Source of the DNA: Rhizophagus irregularis
Taxonomy: Eukaryota > Glomeromycota > Glomeromycetes > Glomerales > Glomeraceae
Length of the DNA: 64,000 bases
Assembly: GCF_026210795.1 (NCBI RefSeq)
Contig: NC_089453.1
Location: forward strand, 2,668,501-2,732,500
Direction of reading: 5' to 3'
Of this stretch, positions 42,193-55,775 are shown one piece after another; within the stretch, counting starts at the first letter, position 1; every line of letters starts with the position of its first letter. Made by a program: the position numbers and the translations under genes. Below the pieces are notes generated by a model that searched no databases, had not been told where the DNA came from, and saw only the letters and a program-made list of their open reading frames with translations.

Positions 42193-44055
42193 ACATATAT
42201 CCCCTAGAAAAATTTCCCGATGTGGATCAAAGATATACCGATATATTTTCCCCAAAACAACAGTATCGGTACATAGAGATCCGACTGTATATATTTATAT
42301 CTTTTGCTATTAAAACATAAACTAATAAATCTACCGTACCGCACTACACAAGATACCAGGTATAATACAAATACTTATGATTTAAAAATTATATGATACC
42401 CCTTGGGTATTTTGTGAGATACATGGTCAAGATTAGCCTAATTCTACCAGAATTAACATTTTTAAGCCGTATATTGTATCTGGGTCTTTTAACATGGGGA
42501 TATTCTTAAAGAGAGACGGTATGTAAGCTCCTTTTATAAGCTAAGTCAATTAAAATTTTTATTAAAACACTTCTTCACCTTCATGAAGTTTTTCTAGTAA
42601 AAAAATATATATTTCAGTTAATCATAAATACTAAATAAAATAAAATAAAATTACACTAATAAATAAATTATAACAAAGATGAAATTTACTGAAAAGTGAG
42701 CAAACAGGGTGGAAAATATACCCTATAAAAGAATTGCAATATTCCGGACACTTTCAGCACACCAGGCCTGAGTCCTTCTGGAAATTCAAAATGTCTCGGC
42801 GTCCGGAATATTGCAATTTTCCAGACATTCTCCAGACACCTGGACATTTTCGGGCATTTTCGATGACAATTTCCGGAGAAAAAAAAAATATTTATATTTA
42901 TTAATCTTATCATACACTCCAGTTAGTCATCTAGTAATATGTTTGGATAATCTAATATCCGTTTATACGACAAATTAACGGATCGACATTCTAAAATCAA
43001 CGTTTCGTATATGCACAACATACAATTAAAAACGGAGAATCATTTCCGATAAATTATTTCCTTACAGAAAATCAAGTTGATTTATTATTACGGTAATGTC
43101 CCAAAGAAGGACTTAAATGTTACTTATTTAGGGATTATTCAAAATGAAATGGTGACTATCCAAAAACGGAAATAGTGGTGGTTTTTGTGAAACAGGTATA
43201 TAAATAGTTCTCCGCTACGCTCCAGAAAATAAATTGTTACCAAAATATTTAGACACAAACAAAATAATTGGTTTGATCTACATACTTCTTTAGCCATATA
43301 GATTATTGTTTTGGAGCTAATTTGCGTTTTGATTAATCTACTGTACCTTTAAATATGCTGTAAGCATTCAATTATTATTTCCCGTAAACTACTTCAGATT
43401 CTAAATAGCAAATTGAAAATGAATGTGAAACTATTTCAGTAAATTTTTATAATTTGACCTCGATAGGAAATTGATTTTTTGAATTACCAAAAGAATCTTT
43501 CAAAATTAAATTCTTTTGCCTCACTGCATGAGTTGTCGTGTAACGAAGAAGAAAAGAAGAACATAGAATTCTATGCTTAATTAAAAATAATTGATAGATG
43601 TTGCTAATATAAATAATATTTCTTTACCCCCTGATACCGTAGATAAAGTATGAATTTATTGAAATATTATAAGTGTATCATACAAAATTGTGAGATTATC
43701 GATAAACAATCTAATTTTGATTCATTAACTCCTTTTTCTTTGAAAGAAAAAAAATTTGCCTAATTTGGCAATATTACAATGGTTTTTTTAATTGTAACAA
43801 AGCGCTAAAATGTGTTCAAAATTATTTTTAATTAATTGTTTTATTGCCATTTTCGGAGTACGTATTCCGTGGGATGTGTATGATTTTTTCAATAATTCGC
43901 CGTTCCATCGAGAAAAAAAAATAAAAAAAAATTTTATATAAATGAATTCCTTTTTACATGGTTAATTTTTTTTTTGTTAAATAATACAATTACAAATAAT
44001 AAATTAATAATTTTGGTTTTTTTTTGTTAACTAAATACAACTAGAGAAATTAGAA
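42193..44055. other. Intergenic region with an inverted repeat
   Basis: No gene recognised. 42220-42290 resembles 53640-53810 (cgatatac..atat words ending gactgta), probably the worn end of a TA-flanked element. At 42733-42749 and 42801-42817 there is a perfect 17-bp inverted repeat attgcaatattccggac with a GC-richer loop, probably a tiny foldback. The rest is AT-rich. Confidence 0.4.
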
Positions 44056-46403
44056 TTAATAAATTATTATTTTTCTTTTCTTTCCTTTCCCATATTCTTG
44101 ACCCGGATTTTCATGAATAAACTCCCCGTCTTTTGGTCCTGTTTCTTCATCTGACCTTTTTCGCTTATTATGATCAATATGTTCAAAAATTCTTTTTATC
44201 GACTTATGAGTATTTTGATCATTTAAAATACCGCTCTAAATAAACGATTGTTTCGTCAAAAATTAAATAGGTTTAATTTTTATTTTTATTTTTTAAAAAA
44301 TAAAATGAAATAACTCACCCTGTAATCTTGTGTCTTATTCTTCCATCTATTGAAACACTGGTCCATTGAATAGGGATAGCCATTTACTTTCATCCACAAA
44401 GAAGCATCACGCCAGAGTCCTTCTTTTGCACAATTATGTTTATTCAGTTCTTTGATTTTATCTTTATTTTCTTCCAAATATAAAAATAGGCAACTGTCCG
44501 CTATATTATCCCAAGAACATCGCCCTGCGCTTCCTTCCTTAGACAATTTTCTTAATGTACTTTTACTCCATGACATTGGTTTTTGATTTTTATCAAACAC
44601 AAGTGTCGTACTTTCATTCGAAGACGTTATTGGTTTTGGACTTTTACACACCCATGTCGAAAATGACGCTTGTTCTGGACTTTCGCAAATAGTTGTATCT
44701 TTGCTCGAAAACGACATTTGTTTTGGACTTTCGCAAATAGTTGTATCTAACGACATTTGTTTTGGACTTTCGCAAGCAATAGTTGTATTTAACGACATTT
44801 GTTTTGGACTTTCACAGATAGTTGTTGTGCTTTCGCTCCAAGATTGCTTTTGAGTTACACCTTCAGAAGATTCAGTTGATACTAATGAAGAAAGAGTATC
44901 AACATCATAATCATGACTTCTTGTTTCTTGCGAAAGGTTATTGAGAAATCCTAATCACAAAGAAAGAGATTATTCAACATATGTTTAATAGGCAGCATAA
45001 TAATCTATGTAGAATAACTTTTCGAAGATAGCAATAAAAGATTATTGGAAAAAAATATAATAATAACCTTGATTGTTACGATAGACCATTGTTTGTGATA
45101 TTGAAGGGATAAAAATGATTCCTGTTATAATTAAAAAAGCAACGACATTTAACACTTATCAATGTTATTAGTAAAAGATTAATGGTAAATTGTTATATTT
45201 ATTACCTTTATTAGAATTATTATGTCGATATTCTAATCGTTGTGAAGGGATATCTATGATCAAATCTAATTATAATTTTAAGAGATTATAACGTTAGTAA
45301 TATTAATGATATCGCAATACTAAAAGCATTATTGAAAACTCTGAGGAGCAGAATCTTAACCTTGTTTAGTACGTTGATCGTTAACGTTATAGAAAAAAGT
45401 GTAGTGAATTTCTTGTGGATTAATATTGATGAACCCTATTATAATTAAAAGGGAGATAATATTTAGTTTACATCAATTCATAACAAAAAGATTGGCACGT
45501 TAGTCAGCAAAATACAAAATGAAAGTTGAGGAAAATAACTTTATAGTGACCTTTATTAATATCATATTCTGGGTGGACAGTGTAATCAATTCTCTGTTCT
45601 ATAGAGATAATTATCCGTACTAATTACGATTAAAAAAAAAAAAATTTAGAATTGTCAGCTGCAGTGAGGATTAATACCAAGGCTGAAATAATTATTATAA
45701 TACCATTGTCACTATTGTCACCACAAGGTTTAGGTGCTATATAGATATTTCCTAATTATAATTAAAGATAATTAATATTCAACAAAACGGCTCTCGACAT
45801 TATTTAAATTATTCAATTTTTTTTTTTTTTTTGTAATTAGGTTTGAAGATTAATTGTTGTAACTACCTTTATCTATGACAGTAGTATAGAGTAACTCTCT
45901 CTTTTCGGTCAACATATATGATAGTGAATAGATAGCTATCAATCCTGTTATAGCGATAAGGCCTACTATTTAAAAAAAAAAAACAAATGAATCAATTTAC
46001 ATAGTTAAATGAAAGATTCTTCGTAGTTGCTTCAACTTTTTTTGAAAGCGGTACCTTCTCCAGGATTATTATCGAACGAATAACTTAGTCTATACTTCTC
46101 GCTCAATGTAGTTGTGGATGCTAATTGTGAAGAGGCGTCGTTTAGTCCTAAAAAATAAATATTCGTTCAACTCATTTAAAGGTGGAATAGAAGATTGATA
46201 ATGAAGTTAAGAAAATAATAGTTATATTAACCTTGGCTTAAATTGTATGCATCACTCTTAATTAAAGAAAACCAGGAAAGTGTTTCTTTAATTGCGGTCA
46301 ATAATGGCGGTGAAGATAAGATATCTGTTGAAGTTTTATTATTTTCGCGCATAGATGAGTAAAGATTATTATCACAATTATTAGTGAAATTGTCTGGATA
46401 CAT
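44056..46403 (-). CDS. Ten-exon modular gene with C-terminal Myb/SANT domain (gene A)
   Basis: Inferred exons (minus): 46403-46232, 46147-46055, 45965-45867, 45751-45704, 45619-45551, 45435-45361, 45265-45206, 45121-45068, 44950-44319 and 44235-44056; total 1482 nt, 494 codons, no internal stop. The first eight introns are all phase 1, the last phase 0. N-terminus MYPDNFTNN; exon 3 encodes a hydrophobic GLIAITGLIAIYSLSYML segment; exons 4-8 are 16-25 residue modules. Exon 9 has TTICESPKQMS repeats and a Myb/SANT domain (SWDNIADSCLFLYLEE ... LWRDASLWM ... QCFNRWKNKTQDYR). Exon 10 is basic (NKRKRSDEE, KGKKRK), a likely nuclear signal. A DNA-binding regulator is inferred; the exon 4 donor choice is the least certain. 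Confidence 0.68.
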
Positions 46404-49158
46404 GTTTATTATAATCTGTTAGGGGCCTAATAAAACAACATGTTAATTTATATGTATATCACTCAGTTATAGGTGTAACATATATTAATCCAGATAAATT
46501 ACAAAACGGCTAGATTGATTATTTGTTTAACGCGAAAAACAATTTTGGGAGGGCAATAATGCTATTTTAAACATATTTATTATGTAGTTTGGTTTGAAAA
46601 TAAGGGGAAAGGTTACTTCATGTAGTACATATAATTTTTTTTAGTAGTTTGGATTAAAAAAATTGTCATTTTCATTCATTGTGAAATATTTTTAGGATAA
46701 GTAATTTACTACAATAAATAATTCTTTTTACCAATATGGATATTAAAAATTAAATATTTCGCAAAATTTTAAAAATTGATCTATTTGTTTATTAGAAAAC
46801 GTGAAATTTTTAAAACATTTTTTTTTCGTGTAAAAATCGGATCTCGGTTATAATACACTACGTTCAATCGACCCATTAAAAAGCTTCTTATATTCCATAA
46901 ATTTAGCATTTTTCCTATATAATTTCAAATTAAATAAGGACATGCCAATAAGAACTAAATGATCGGAATAATCGAATAAAGTTTTTTATAGGGTGGTTAC
47001 GTCCAAATTCGTTTCGGATTGGATAGATTGAATTTGGGGTCATAAATCACAATCTTCATTTTAGGGTATTACCGGCTCAGTCCGAATTCAAAATTTACAA
47101 ATGTAGATTGGATTAGAATTTGTCCCGTGTTTAGATTTATTATAATGCATATATAATGCGACGCGTAATACCTTTATATGAATGATGAAATGTTAAATGG
47201 AGTATACATTACATGCATTGCATGTGAAGATCTACATTAATCCAATTCTAAAAAAAGAAGTATTTCAAACTTGTATGTTAATTTATTTATTTATTTTTTT
47301 TTTGTACTTAAAAAAACGCGAATATAAAATTTAAACAATAAAAATTGTAACAATCGATTTTTTATTATTTTTTTTTTTTGTTTGTTGATGTTGCGTTACC
47401 TTTTATGGTTATAGGTCTTTCCCTTTTAATTTTTGTACGTCAACAAACCCTTATTGTGGGAATTATTTGGTAATCGTGGTAAAATGTAAGAGAAAAAGAA
47501 AGTCTATTTTTACGATAGTGTACATTAGATGTTGTACTCCCTGTAAAAAAAATTTATCCGTAATTTCTGTAAAAACGCCGTGAATATAGCAACATTTGTG
47601 GAAAAATAACTAGAAATCGGATAATTTCCATGTTTTGAGACTATAAATTCCGTGTATAAAATACGGAATAATTTTTTTATGGGGTTGATTAACTTTTTTT
47701 TTAAAAAAAAAATTTAACTTTATTAATATTGTAAAGGAATACTCTAAGGTATACAGGTCCTTTACAATGTAGACATCAGGATATCCGTTAAATAAAGTAC
47801 CTATCCAAATTAAACAAATTACCAAACGAATGAACGCAATACCTACCACAGTACCTTACCAAATATTACCTATTGTATCCCTAACTATATTCCTACAAAA
47901 AGAAAAGCATTTAACCATGATCATAGGAATCTAGTGACGAATCTTTTATGAGCTCAATCTCTATGCAGTGTTATGTTACGTTAATCAATACAAATACAAT
48001 ACCGTAGTCAATGCATATTTTTACTGCATTAGTATATCTATTGCAGAGGCGGACAATTCAGGACGATGATGGATTGATGATTTTCTGTGTTCACGGAAAT
48101 CACAGAATAAGGTTATAAAAATGATATTAATTTTCGCCTGATTTAGGATATGCAATCATCATAATGCTGGCTGGCAGACATTTAGTTTGGCCAAAATTTG
48201 AGTATCGTAATGTTGGCCGACATTGCATAATTCTGGCCAAATCACAGGATTTCACATAATTAACTGCTCATTGGTCAGTTCGAGTTGCACGAATTTGGGA
48301 TACAGTCTTAAGGAAGCTTGCTTTTCAAACAAACATTCTTGATATCCTTTTAAAAAGTTGAAATGAAAATATAATTTTAAAAGCAGAAATACAGTATATG
48401 GAAAATTAATTTTTCAATAAAAAATTTTTATTTATATAAAAGTTTATCACATAATCCATTTTAGTATAACTCAGCAAAGAGATATCCTCGTAATACAAAT
48501 GTTAATAAATTTTCATAAGAAAACAATATCATTAGAAAAAAAGCTACCATTTTTTATTTGTTCGATTGTCCAATAATTCCAATAATTCTCCTTAATAATT
48601 ACAAATATCTTAATTTCATTTAAAGGTTAAATTACATTTAATGCCGGAATAGTCGTTAATATTATTATTCACCAATAATAAAAATGAAATATTAATTTTA
48701 TATTAAATATTTGTTTTGAATATAAGTTAAAAAGTTAAATTAATATTAAAAAGTATAGCGAGTTTATTAATAATGTATACAGAAAGTTCAAATGTATTAC
48801 AAAATGGAAAAGCAGGAGCCGAGCATGAGGTTGATCATTCATTATTCTTATACCTAATTTAGTTCGTTTCGTTAGAAAAATATGTCGTAACTTTTTTAGT
48901 CTGTTTGTTTTATTTCCATTAATGATACGGGTAATATGGAACGTGAATTACAATCAATTTTGGCAATAATACAATTAACATATTTGACTTCGAAAAAAAA
49001 AAAATTATTATATATATTCCTCCTACACCTTCTTGTTTTTATTAAAATAAATACAAATTTTTTTATTTTTTTCAATTAATAATTATTACACAATTTTAAT
49101 ATACACGTATATTCACGTTCAACATGAATGATACGAGTTGAGTTGACTTTTTTATATT
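46404..49158. other. Intergenic region between genes A and B
   Basis: The two flanking genes point the same way. No gene of my own recognition; a short ATG-initiated stretch at 48773 (MYTESSNVLQNGK) is too short to call. A remnant with ctggccaaaatt/aattctggccaaa words lies at 48160-48260, a common MITE vocabulary in this window. A T9A10 palindrome lies at 47692-47711. Confidence 0.3.
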
Positions 49159-50257
49159 TTATAGTGTTCTGCTCCTCTTAGGAGACTTTCTGTTCGAGTC
49201 GTCAGTCATTATCTTTCGTTTATTACTTTCATTACTACAGGTTATTTCATCGTAATACAATTTACGTAAACTTTCATCAATTATTTCTTCAACATCAGGT
49301 TTTTTATCATTTTCATTTTTATCAATCTAAATTAAATAATTAATGTCAAAAATTGACAAAACTTTTATTATTATTATTCTTCTTTTTTTAAAAAAAAGAT
49401 AGTTACCTCATTTATCCACTTAATATAATCCCGCTTTACATTTTTCCACTTAATCTCGCAACGGTACGAGGTATATTTATCGCTTTCCTCGCAAAACGCT
49501 TTAGAAGCACCTTCCCAAAGCCTTTGTTTCGTGCCATCACCATTCCTTTTATCCAATTTTCTAACTTCATCTATATATTTTTTCAAATAAAGCAATAAAC
49601 GTTCAAGTTTTTTATCGCTCCATTTAAAAGGTGGAGATTTACCAGATGAATTTTTTTTTATTATAATGTCGCTGTTTAACCCTATTAAAAAATTTAACAA
49701 AATTCAATTAATTTAATTATGACAAATTGGCCTTAACATATCGTAATTCTTTGCTGATAAAATAAAATCACTTGCTAATAACCTTTTTTGTGATTATAAC
49801 CACTTGAAGTAGAAGCTGGATGATACGATTTAATTTGAAGTGGTGAGTGGATAACTATTATAATAAAAAAAAAAATTTATTTAGCATTCACTCAAAATGT
49901 TTGATTTAAGTATATTCGATTACGCAACCAACCTCGATTATCCAATGGTAAGTAAACGTTCGATACTAAAAAATAATGAGTTACTTAGCATTCATAGACT
50001 TACTAATATTTCTTAAATTTTTTTGAAAATGATAAAATACCTTGATTAGAATTATCAATATAATTTTTACTTGACGAGATAGATAATGTTCCAACAGTTT
50101 CAACAACTGCGTCGAATAATTTTTCGTCAGAGAATTCTGTTGTCCCTTTATCATTAGTTTCAATAGTTTCAAAAACTACGTCGCCTAATAAAATTCCGTT
50201 AAAGAATTCTGGATACGAGGTCGATAAATTACAATTTTGATTGTTTAAAAGTTGCAT
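49159..50257 (-). CDS. Five-exon modular gene with Myb/SANT domain (gene B)
   Basis: Exons (minus): 50257-50041, 49965-49933, 49854-49783, 49681-49407 and 49326-49159; 765 nt, 255 codons, open throughout. Introns 1-3 are phase 1, intron 4 phase 0, the same pattern as gene A. N-terminus MQLLNNQNCNLSTSYPEFF; exons 2 and 3 are small modules of 11 and 24 residues. Exon 4 carries the Myb/SANT domain (FKWSDKKLERLLLYLKKY ... RLWEGASKAFC ... RCEIKWKNVKRDYIKW). Exon 5 gives an acidic stretch and a basic end, SPKRSRTL. Probably a nuclear DNA-binding protein. No obvious damage. Confidence 0.75.
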
Positions 50258-51509
50258 GTTTAACTTATCATGATTTGGGCGAGGAGGTTATATTTTATTT
50301 ATATAGTCATCAGTAATCATCTTCCAATTCAGGAAATCAATCTTAATCCAACTCAACTTGTTATTTGAAGGAATGTTAAACAAACGTTCAACACAAATGA
50401 CAAATTAATTAGTTGGATTCGATTGTATTTACCTTTATTGAGTTTATCTATGATTAATGAAGGAAAATTAATCCACTTGTTTTCATTAGGAATGTTAAAC
50501 AAACGTCCAAGTTTATTCTAGTGAACATTAAATAGTTGGATTGGATTGAGCTTCCCTTAATTGATTTATCTGTGATTACTGATCTGGATTCTAATTCGGG
50601 AAAATTAATCAATTTATATTTGACAAAATGTCCAAATCTATTCGATTGGATCGAATTTACCTTATTTAACAAATTGGTGTATACATGTGATTAATTGGAT
50701 TTGTGTATATTTTGCCGTTGTAACACACAATTTTCTAAAAATTCAACCACACGTGACCGGTGATATTTAATGGATGTGAAAAAAATAATTTTGGGGGGCA
50801 AAAAAAAAACTAAGTCCCTCAGATAAATACAAACAGTGAAAACGCGGTAGGTGTGATGCCGGTAATGAATATTTTAGGTCACGTGAGCAGAAAATTTATT
50901 TGTGTATAGTATACCCATGTGCTACAAATTTGTAATTATATAGTGTGAGAAAGATGAAAAATCGTCTAACCAAATAAATAAACATTATGTAATAACTGTT
51001 TTTTATTTTTTTGTTTAATTTGCGTTTAATGCCCTTTGAAATAAAAAAAAAAAAAAATATTAACATTCATATCATAAAAAATTCCAGTTGATATTATTCC
51101 AAACTTATTCCAATATCTTATTGCCAACATTATTACTACGGTACAATATCAACGAATTCAGCTGAACCATCTCATATAAAGTTAAACTTGTCGACGATCA
51201 ATCCAATCCCAACATCTGTTTTAGTGCAGATTCTTTAAGCATCATTTATTAAATTGAATCACATAATATCCAATAATCATTTGTTAATGACTTTCTTCAA
51301 TATAATTTACGGTACTTTTATATTTCCTTATTTGTTATCTGTTGGATTAGATTCTTTGGCGCAAGAAATATAAATATTTTTATAATGTGCTATCCCCTAT
51401 TTCTTATATGAAATTTAAATAAAAATATTTTTTTTCTTTTTTTTTCTTTTTTTTTAACTAAAACTTGATTAAAATACTATCTTCCAAAAAATTAAATTTT
51501 ACTTCTAAA
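50258..51509. other. Divergent intergenic region between genes B and C
   Basis: Holds three diverged copies of a repeat of about 125 bp between 50290 and 50690 (tagttggatt.gattg...cctt.attga.tttatctatgatta and gttaaacaaacgt.ca). Genes B (-) and C (+) diverge from here, so promoters probably lie inside. Long T/A-rich runs precede gene C. Confidence 0.4.
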
Positions 51510-52627
51510 ATGCGAGTCTTTACCTTCGATAGCACTGATCCTTTTGACTTGGATAAATGCTATCATTATGTTCTCGAAGAAAGCAAATTATTAGAGTTTT
51601 TTGGTCTTTTTTTAGTTGATAATAACAAAGGTATTTACTATCATTTTCTGAAAGAAGGGAAATAAATGATAAAAATACATCTTGCAAACGTTGCCTGTAA
51701 AAGCCACCAGATTCTCGAAAACTCTTAAAGCTATTCTGTTTTTACGGTGATTGCTTAATTAAATGTTTATACTATTTTAATTTTTTTTTTCTTCAGTTCT
51801 TTCTCGTAAAAAGGTTACATCCGATATTATTAAACAAGTTGTAAATGAAAATAAAGAATATAAAGCAACTGAATTGGTTGAAATCTTTATCGAAATTTGC
51901 AGATTAACTGATCGGTTAATTTATAGTAAAACTGACTTCAAAAAGAAAGGTATGTATTCTTTTTTTAAAAAAAAAAAAATTGTAACGCCGTCAAATCTCC
52001 GCGATCGAATTACGTACGTTCATTTTCTAAATTTAGAACCGCGTACTTGGAACCAAGAAGCTACTGAGGAATTTAAATTTCTTTTGAAAATATTTGAAAA
52101 ATATGTTAATCAACTGAAAAATAAACATCAGAAAATCAAATCAGCTCTCTGGCAATGCATATCTTTCATTTTATTTGAAAAAAACTACATTTATTCGCCA
52201 GTTCAATGCTTAACCAAATATAAAAACATTCAGGTAAAGATAACATTAGTCATTTTTATTGTTTTTTTTAAAAAAAAGAAGAAGCATTATTGATAAATTC
52301 AATTGCTAAATTTAGAAAACTGAAGGCACAAACCCTAATGAGGTTGATACGTCTCCTGATTCAGAGGATGAAGATGAAGAGGATCCTCCGAACCAATTTC
52401 CGATTCCGAACCTCATTCCGAACCTCATTCCGAACCAATTTCCGAACCAATTTCCGAACCAATTTCCGATTCCGAACCTCATTCCGAACCTCATTCAGAA
52501 CCAATTTCCGAACCAATTTCCGAACCAATTTCCGATTCCGAACCGATTTCCGAACCAATATGAATATCTGAATCAAGCTTGTCCGAATCGAGAATGGATT
52601 TTCATAAATGAAAACATTTCAAAATAA
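51510..52627 (+). CDS. Four-exon modular gene with Myb/SANT domain and PNQFP repeats (gene C)
   Basis: Exons 51510-51630, 51797-51949, 52037-52233 and 52316-52627; 783 nt, 261 codons, open. Introns are phase 1, 1, 0 as in genes A and B. Exon 1 MRVFTFDSTDPFDLDKC; exon 2 a helical module (VTSDIIKQVVNENKEYKATE). Exon 3 is the Myb/SANT domain (TWNQEATEEFKFLLKIF ... ALWQCISFILF ... QCLTKYKNIQ). Exon 4 starts acidic (SPDSEDEDEEDPP), then about 30 residues of penta/hexapeptide repeats of the types PNQF, PIPNLI and PNRF. The repeat DNA is a minisatellite that keeps frame. Function unknown; DNA binding inferred. Confidence 0.75.
52382..52560 (+). repeat. In-frame minisatellite in gene C (ccgaaccaattt)
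   Basis: Repeats of ccgaaccaattt (12 bp), ccgattccgaac and ctcatt, arranged as a higher-order repeat of about 84 bp, all multiples of three, encoding Pro-Asn-Gln-Phe and Ile-Pro-Asn-Leu motifs. ORFs in other frames over this stretch are shadows. Confidence 0.9.
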
Positions 52628-53870
52628 GAATGAAAATTGTATATTATAAACTCGGAATATTTGTTAAGCGCCGGCGCACAAAAATGTAAAAATTTAAAAA
52701 TCAGACAGAAAGGAAAAAAAAATGAAAAAAATGAAAAAATTATGTAGGGTAAAAAAGGGGGGTATTTATATATAATATTTTCTGAGAGGAATGTATTATT
52801 ATGTATTAATAAACATATTGTTTGCTTTGGAAATATTCTTTATAAGTTAATTTAACAATGAATAATTTTGAAACAATCAAATTAGTAAATTTTTTCATTC
52901 ATAACAAAATTTGCTGATCCATTAGCTTTTAAAACTAAAACTAGTACAAATGTGCTTCTATTTATAAATTGTCGACTACTTTCATAAAATAAGTGTTCAA
53001 AATGAGCATCAACCATTCCGTAGAAAAAATTTTTTCTTCAATGTTTTCAAAGCTTAACGACGACAAAAATTTTTTTTACCTTCTAATCTGACCGGGTATT
53101 ATCTGTCAAGAAAAATTTCGAGCAAATAAAAAATTTTATTTATTATTCTTTTCTTAACTATTAACTAGCATGTTACAAAAGTAATTAAATTTTATCATGT
53201 ACAGCAAAATAAATAATCATGCACGTAATTAAAAACACTATATACGAACAAATAATTTTACAATGATATGTAATTTCTACACAAACAAACGTTTGTTTTG
53301 TTATGTTATTTTTGAAAATAATCAAAAATTGATAATAATATTCTTTGTCTGAAATATTACTTAGTTTTTATTAATTGAAAAGGGTAACAAAAACGAAATG
53401 TGTTATTCGTCAATAAAGGCATAATTAGGTAAGATCCACATTATTGACATTGAAAGAGTGTTTTGGAGCCTCAGGTCAGTCTTTGTGGACAGAATACTAC
53501 AGAAGCATTTATTCTCTAGAGGATTACAGTTTTTATTTATTTATTTAATAAAAATTAACGTCCTTTATCGTCGTTTACTATTTAATAATTTTTTACTAAA
53601 CGTTTACTTCAATAAGGAAAATAGTCAAAATTAGATCGATATACCGATATTCGATATACCGATATACTATTGAAAAATTGACATACCGATAAAATTTTAT
53701 TTTCCCACTATATGTGAGGAGATATAAAACTTTGATATAACGATATTTCCTAAAATTTCATATATGTCCCGACATATTGTTATATAAAGGTTTGACTGTA
53801 ATAGAAAGTCTAGAAGAAACTAATTTAAGACCAATAAAAAGTTACTCGGCATTACCTTATAATTTGTAAT

Positions 53871-54086
53871 TACGGCAATATTCAAAATAAACCGGACACT
53901 TGAAAATTTTTGCCGAGAACTTGTTGGGTGTCGGGTTGTCAGGTCCAATCATTTTACATAATAATCACGTGATATTGTCTACTTTATGAAATTGATTGGA
54001 TGGCCAGAAACCCGGCAAGCCGACAACCTGGCAGATTCTCGGCAACAAAATTTTCAAGTGTCCCGTTTATTTTGAATATTTCTGTA
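53871..54086. mobile_element. TA-flanked Tc1/mariner-like MITE (53873-54084)
   Basis: Inverted ends C(G/A)G(C/A)AATATTCAAAATAAAC(C/G)GGACACTTGAAAATTTT, about 38 bp, continue through tgccgagaa. TA lies at 53871-53872 and 54085-54086. 212 bp, no ORF. Confidence 0.82.
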
Positions 54087-54771
54087 ATCATTCCTTTTAA
54101 AAAAGTCTAAGATATAATAGTGAGCGTAGCATTAAATGGAAGAATTAGAAATAAATTTCTAGCACGAGCATGCATTATCGATAATTCTTACTGGCATTTG
54201 ATATAAGTTACGGGAACACTCGAAATTTTTGTCTCTTGCCGAAAGTATTTCGGTAAAACTTGGTGAAGTTATAATAAAATAAAAACCATACCACTGTATT
54301 CGGATTAGAGGTATGATACCGAGCGAAACCGAAATTTGATAAAACCGAAATAGTTTAGACATTTAAAATTAAAAAACAAAATGCCGAAATTCAATATTCC
54401 ATAATATTTCCATGGATTTTAATTATAATTTTTTTTTAAAAAAAATTATACTCAAGAGAGCAGTATGAGTTTATTAAAAGAACCAATAAGTATCTTTACA
54501 AATAAATCTAATACCCTACCCTACGCTGTGCAATGTAAAATATGCTCCATGGCTCCATGAGTAAGATTTTTAATTGTAATAATTACTTATAAAATTATTA
54601 TACATAAATTTATATTAAAATATAGTATTTTTTAAAAAAATTGATAAGACTTATTTATGATAAATAAACCTATAACTAAAATTAAAATTAAAAATTATTA
54701 CTATATGGTTTAGTCAATGACGAAACTGAAATTTTTGGCAAAAAAAGAGTTTAGCCAAGTATCACTAAATT

Positions 54772-54976
54772 TAGAGGTCTGCAATCTGCATTGACCCCTA
54801 TTTTACGGCCCGACCGGCCCGGACCCTTATATGTAAAACTTAATTTTGCCCAGTTCAATTTCGGCCAGAATTAAGGCGATTTTGGCCAGAATTACGAAAA
54901 TCCGGGTTTAACAAAAAATCATGTGCCGGCTCAGACGGCTTGGGTGAAAAAACCCGGGTCCGTTTGCAGGCCTCTA
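54772..54976. mobile_element. Probable hAT-type MITE with TAGAGGTCTGCAA ends
   Basis: TAGAGGTCTGCAA at 54772-54784 and inverted TTGCAGGCCTCTA at 54964-54976 (one mismatch), followed inward by ccgggtc/gacccc-like GC-rich patches. The TAGAGG start resembles the other hAT MITEs here, but the 8-bp flanks do not match clearly. Confidence 0.6.
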
Positions 54977-55620
54977 ACTCGGATCCCGTAACCCATAAAA
55001 CCAAAAAACAGTTGTAAATGCTCCAAAGGAGTCGATCAAGTCAAGTTAGAAACTTCGATTCAAGTATGAAGGATCTCCGAGAATAAATATGTGAAGGTGT
55101 GTCGTATGTTGATAGTTTCTATACATATACAAATTTTACGCACGCTCTCCTAATTTGTCGTATTTAGAAAATTATGGCCTCTTGTTTATAACATCTTATT
55201 TTTATTCCATTTCCTGGTAAATAATGTTATGTAAGACTTTTTTTTAAACAAAGAATATTGTAGCAAATGATACTTTAAGTAGCGTTAAGAAATTAGCATA
55301 GGTATGATATTAATCTTTTTATATACAAAATTACAAAATTACATGGTATTTTGGCTGGATGATTATTATTAATATTAAATAACAGAAAAAAAAATTTTTT
55401 TTTTTAGTAACGAAAATGTTCCAATTGAAATTTTTATGGAATTAATATATATATTTATTTGTTCATTAAATTTAATAAAAAAAATAAAAATAAAAATAAA
55501 AGAACGTATTACTAACTAATTACCTGAAGTATTAATTAAAAACTATATCTAAATTATTTTTTTTTAAAAAAAAACATATAGCATATATGAATAATGATGG
55601 CTATTTATAGATTATATAGA

Positions 55621-55775
55621 AAACATGTAGCGTACGGTGAGCTATGTATGTACGTATAGTGGTACAGTATACATCACCCCACCCTACAGTATGGTAAAAA
55701 TGACCATACATACCGTATGTTGATCACTATACAGACATACATAGGCCTCTACACATGACATGTTTCCGTACCCCT
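55621..55775. mobile_element. Foldback repeat aaacatgtag...ctacacatgacatgttt
   Basis: An imperfect inverted repeat of about 40 bp: aaacatgtagcgtacggtgagctatgtatgtacgtatagtg against cactatacagacatacataggcctctacacatgacatg. Many tatgtatg/catacata words lie inside. No ORF; target duplication not identified. Confidence 0.6.

Noticed and set aside
47610-47849. Small membrane protein ORF
   Set aside because: Hydrophobicity comes from AT-rich codons; no splice or start support and it overlaps a T/A palindrome.
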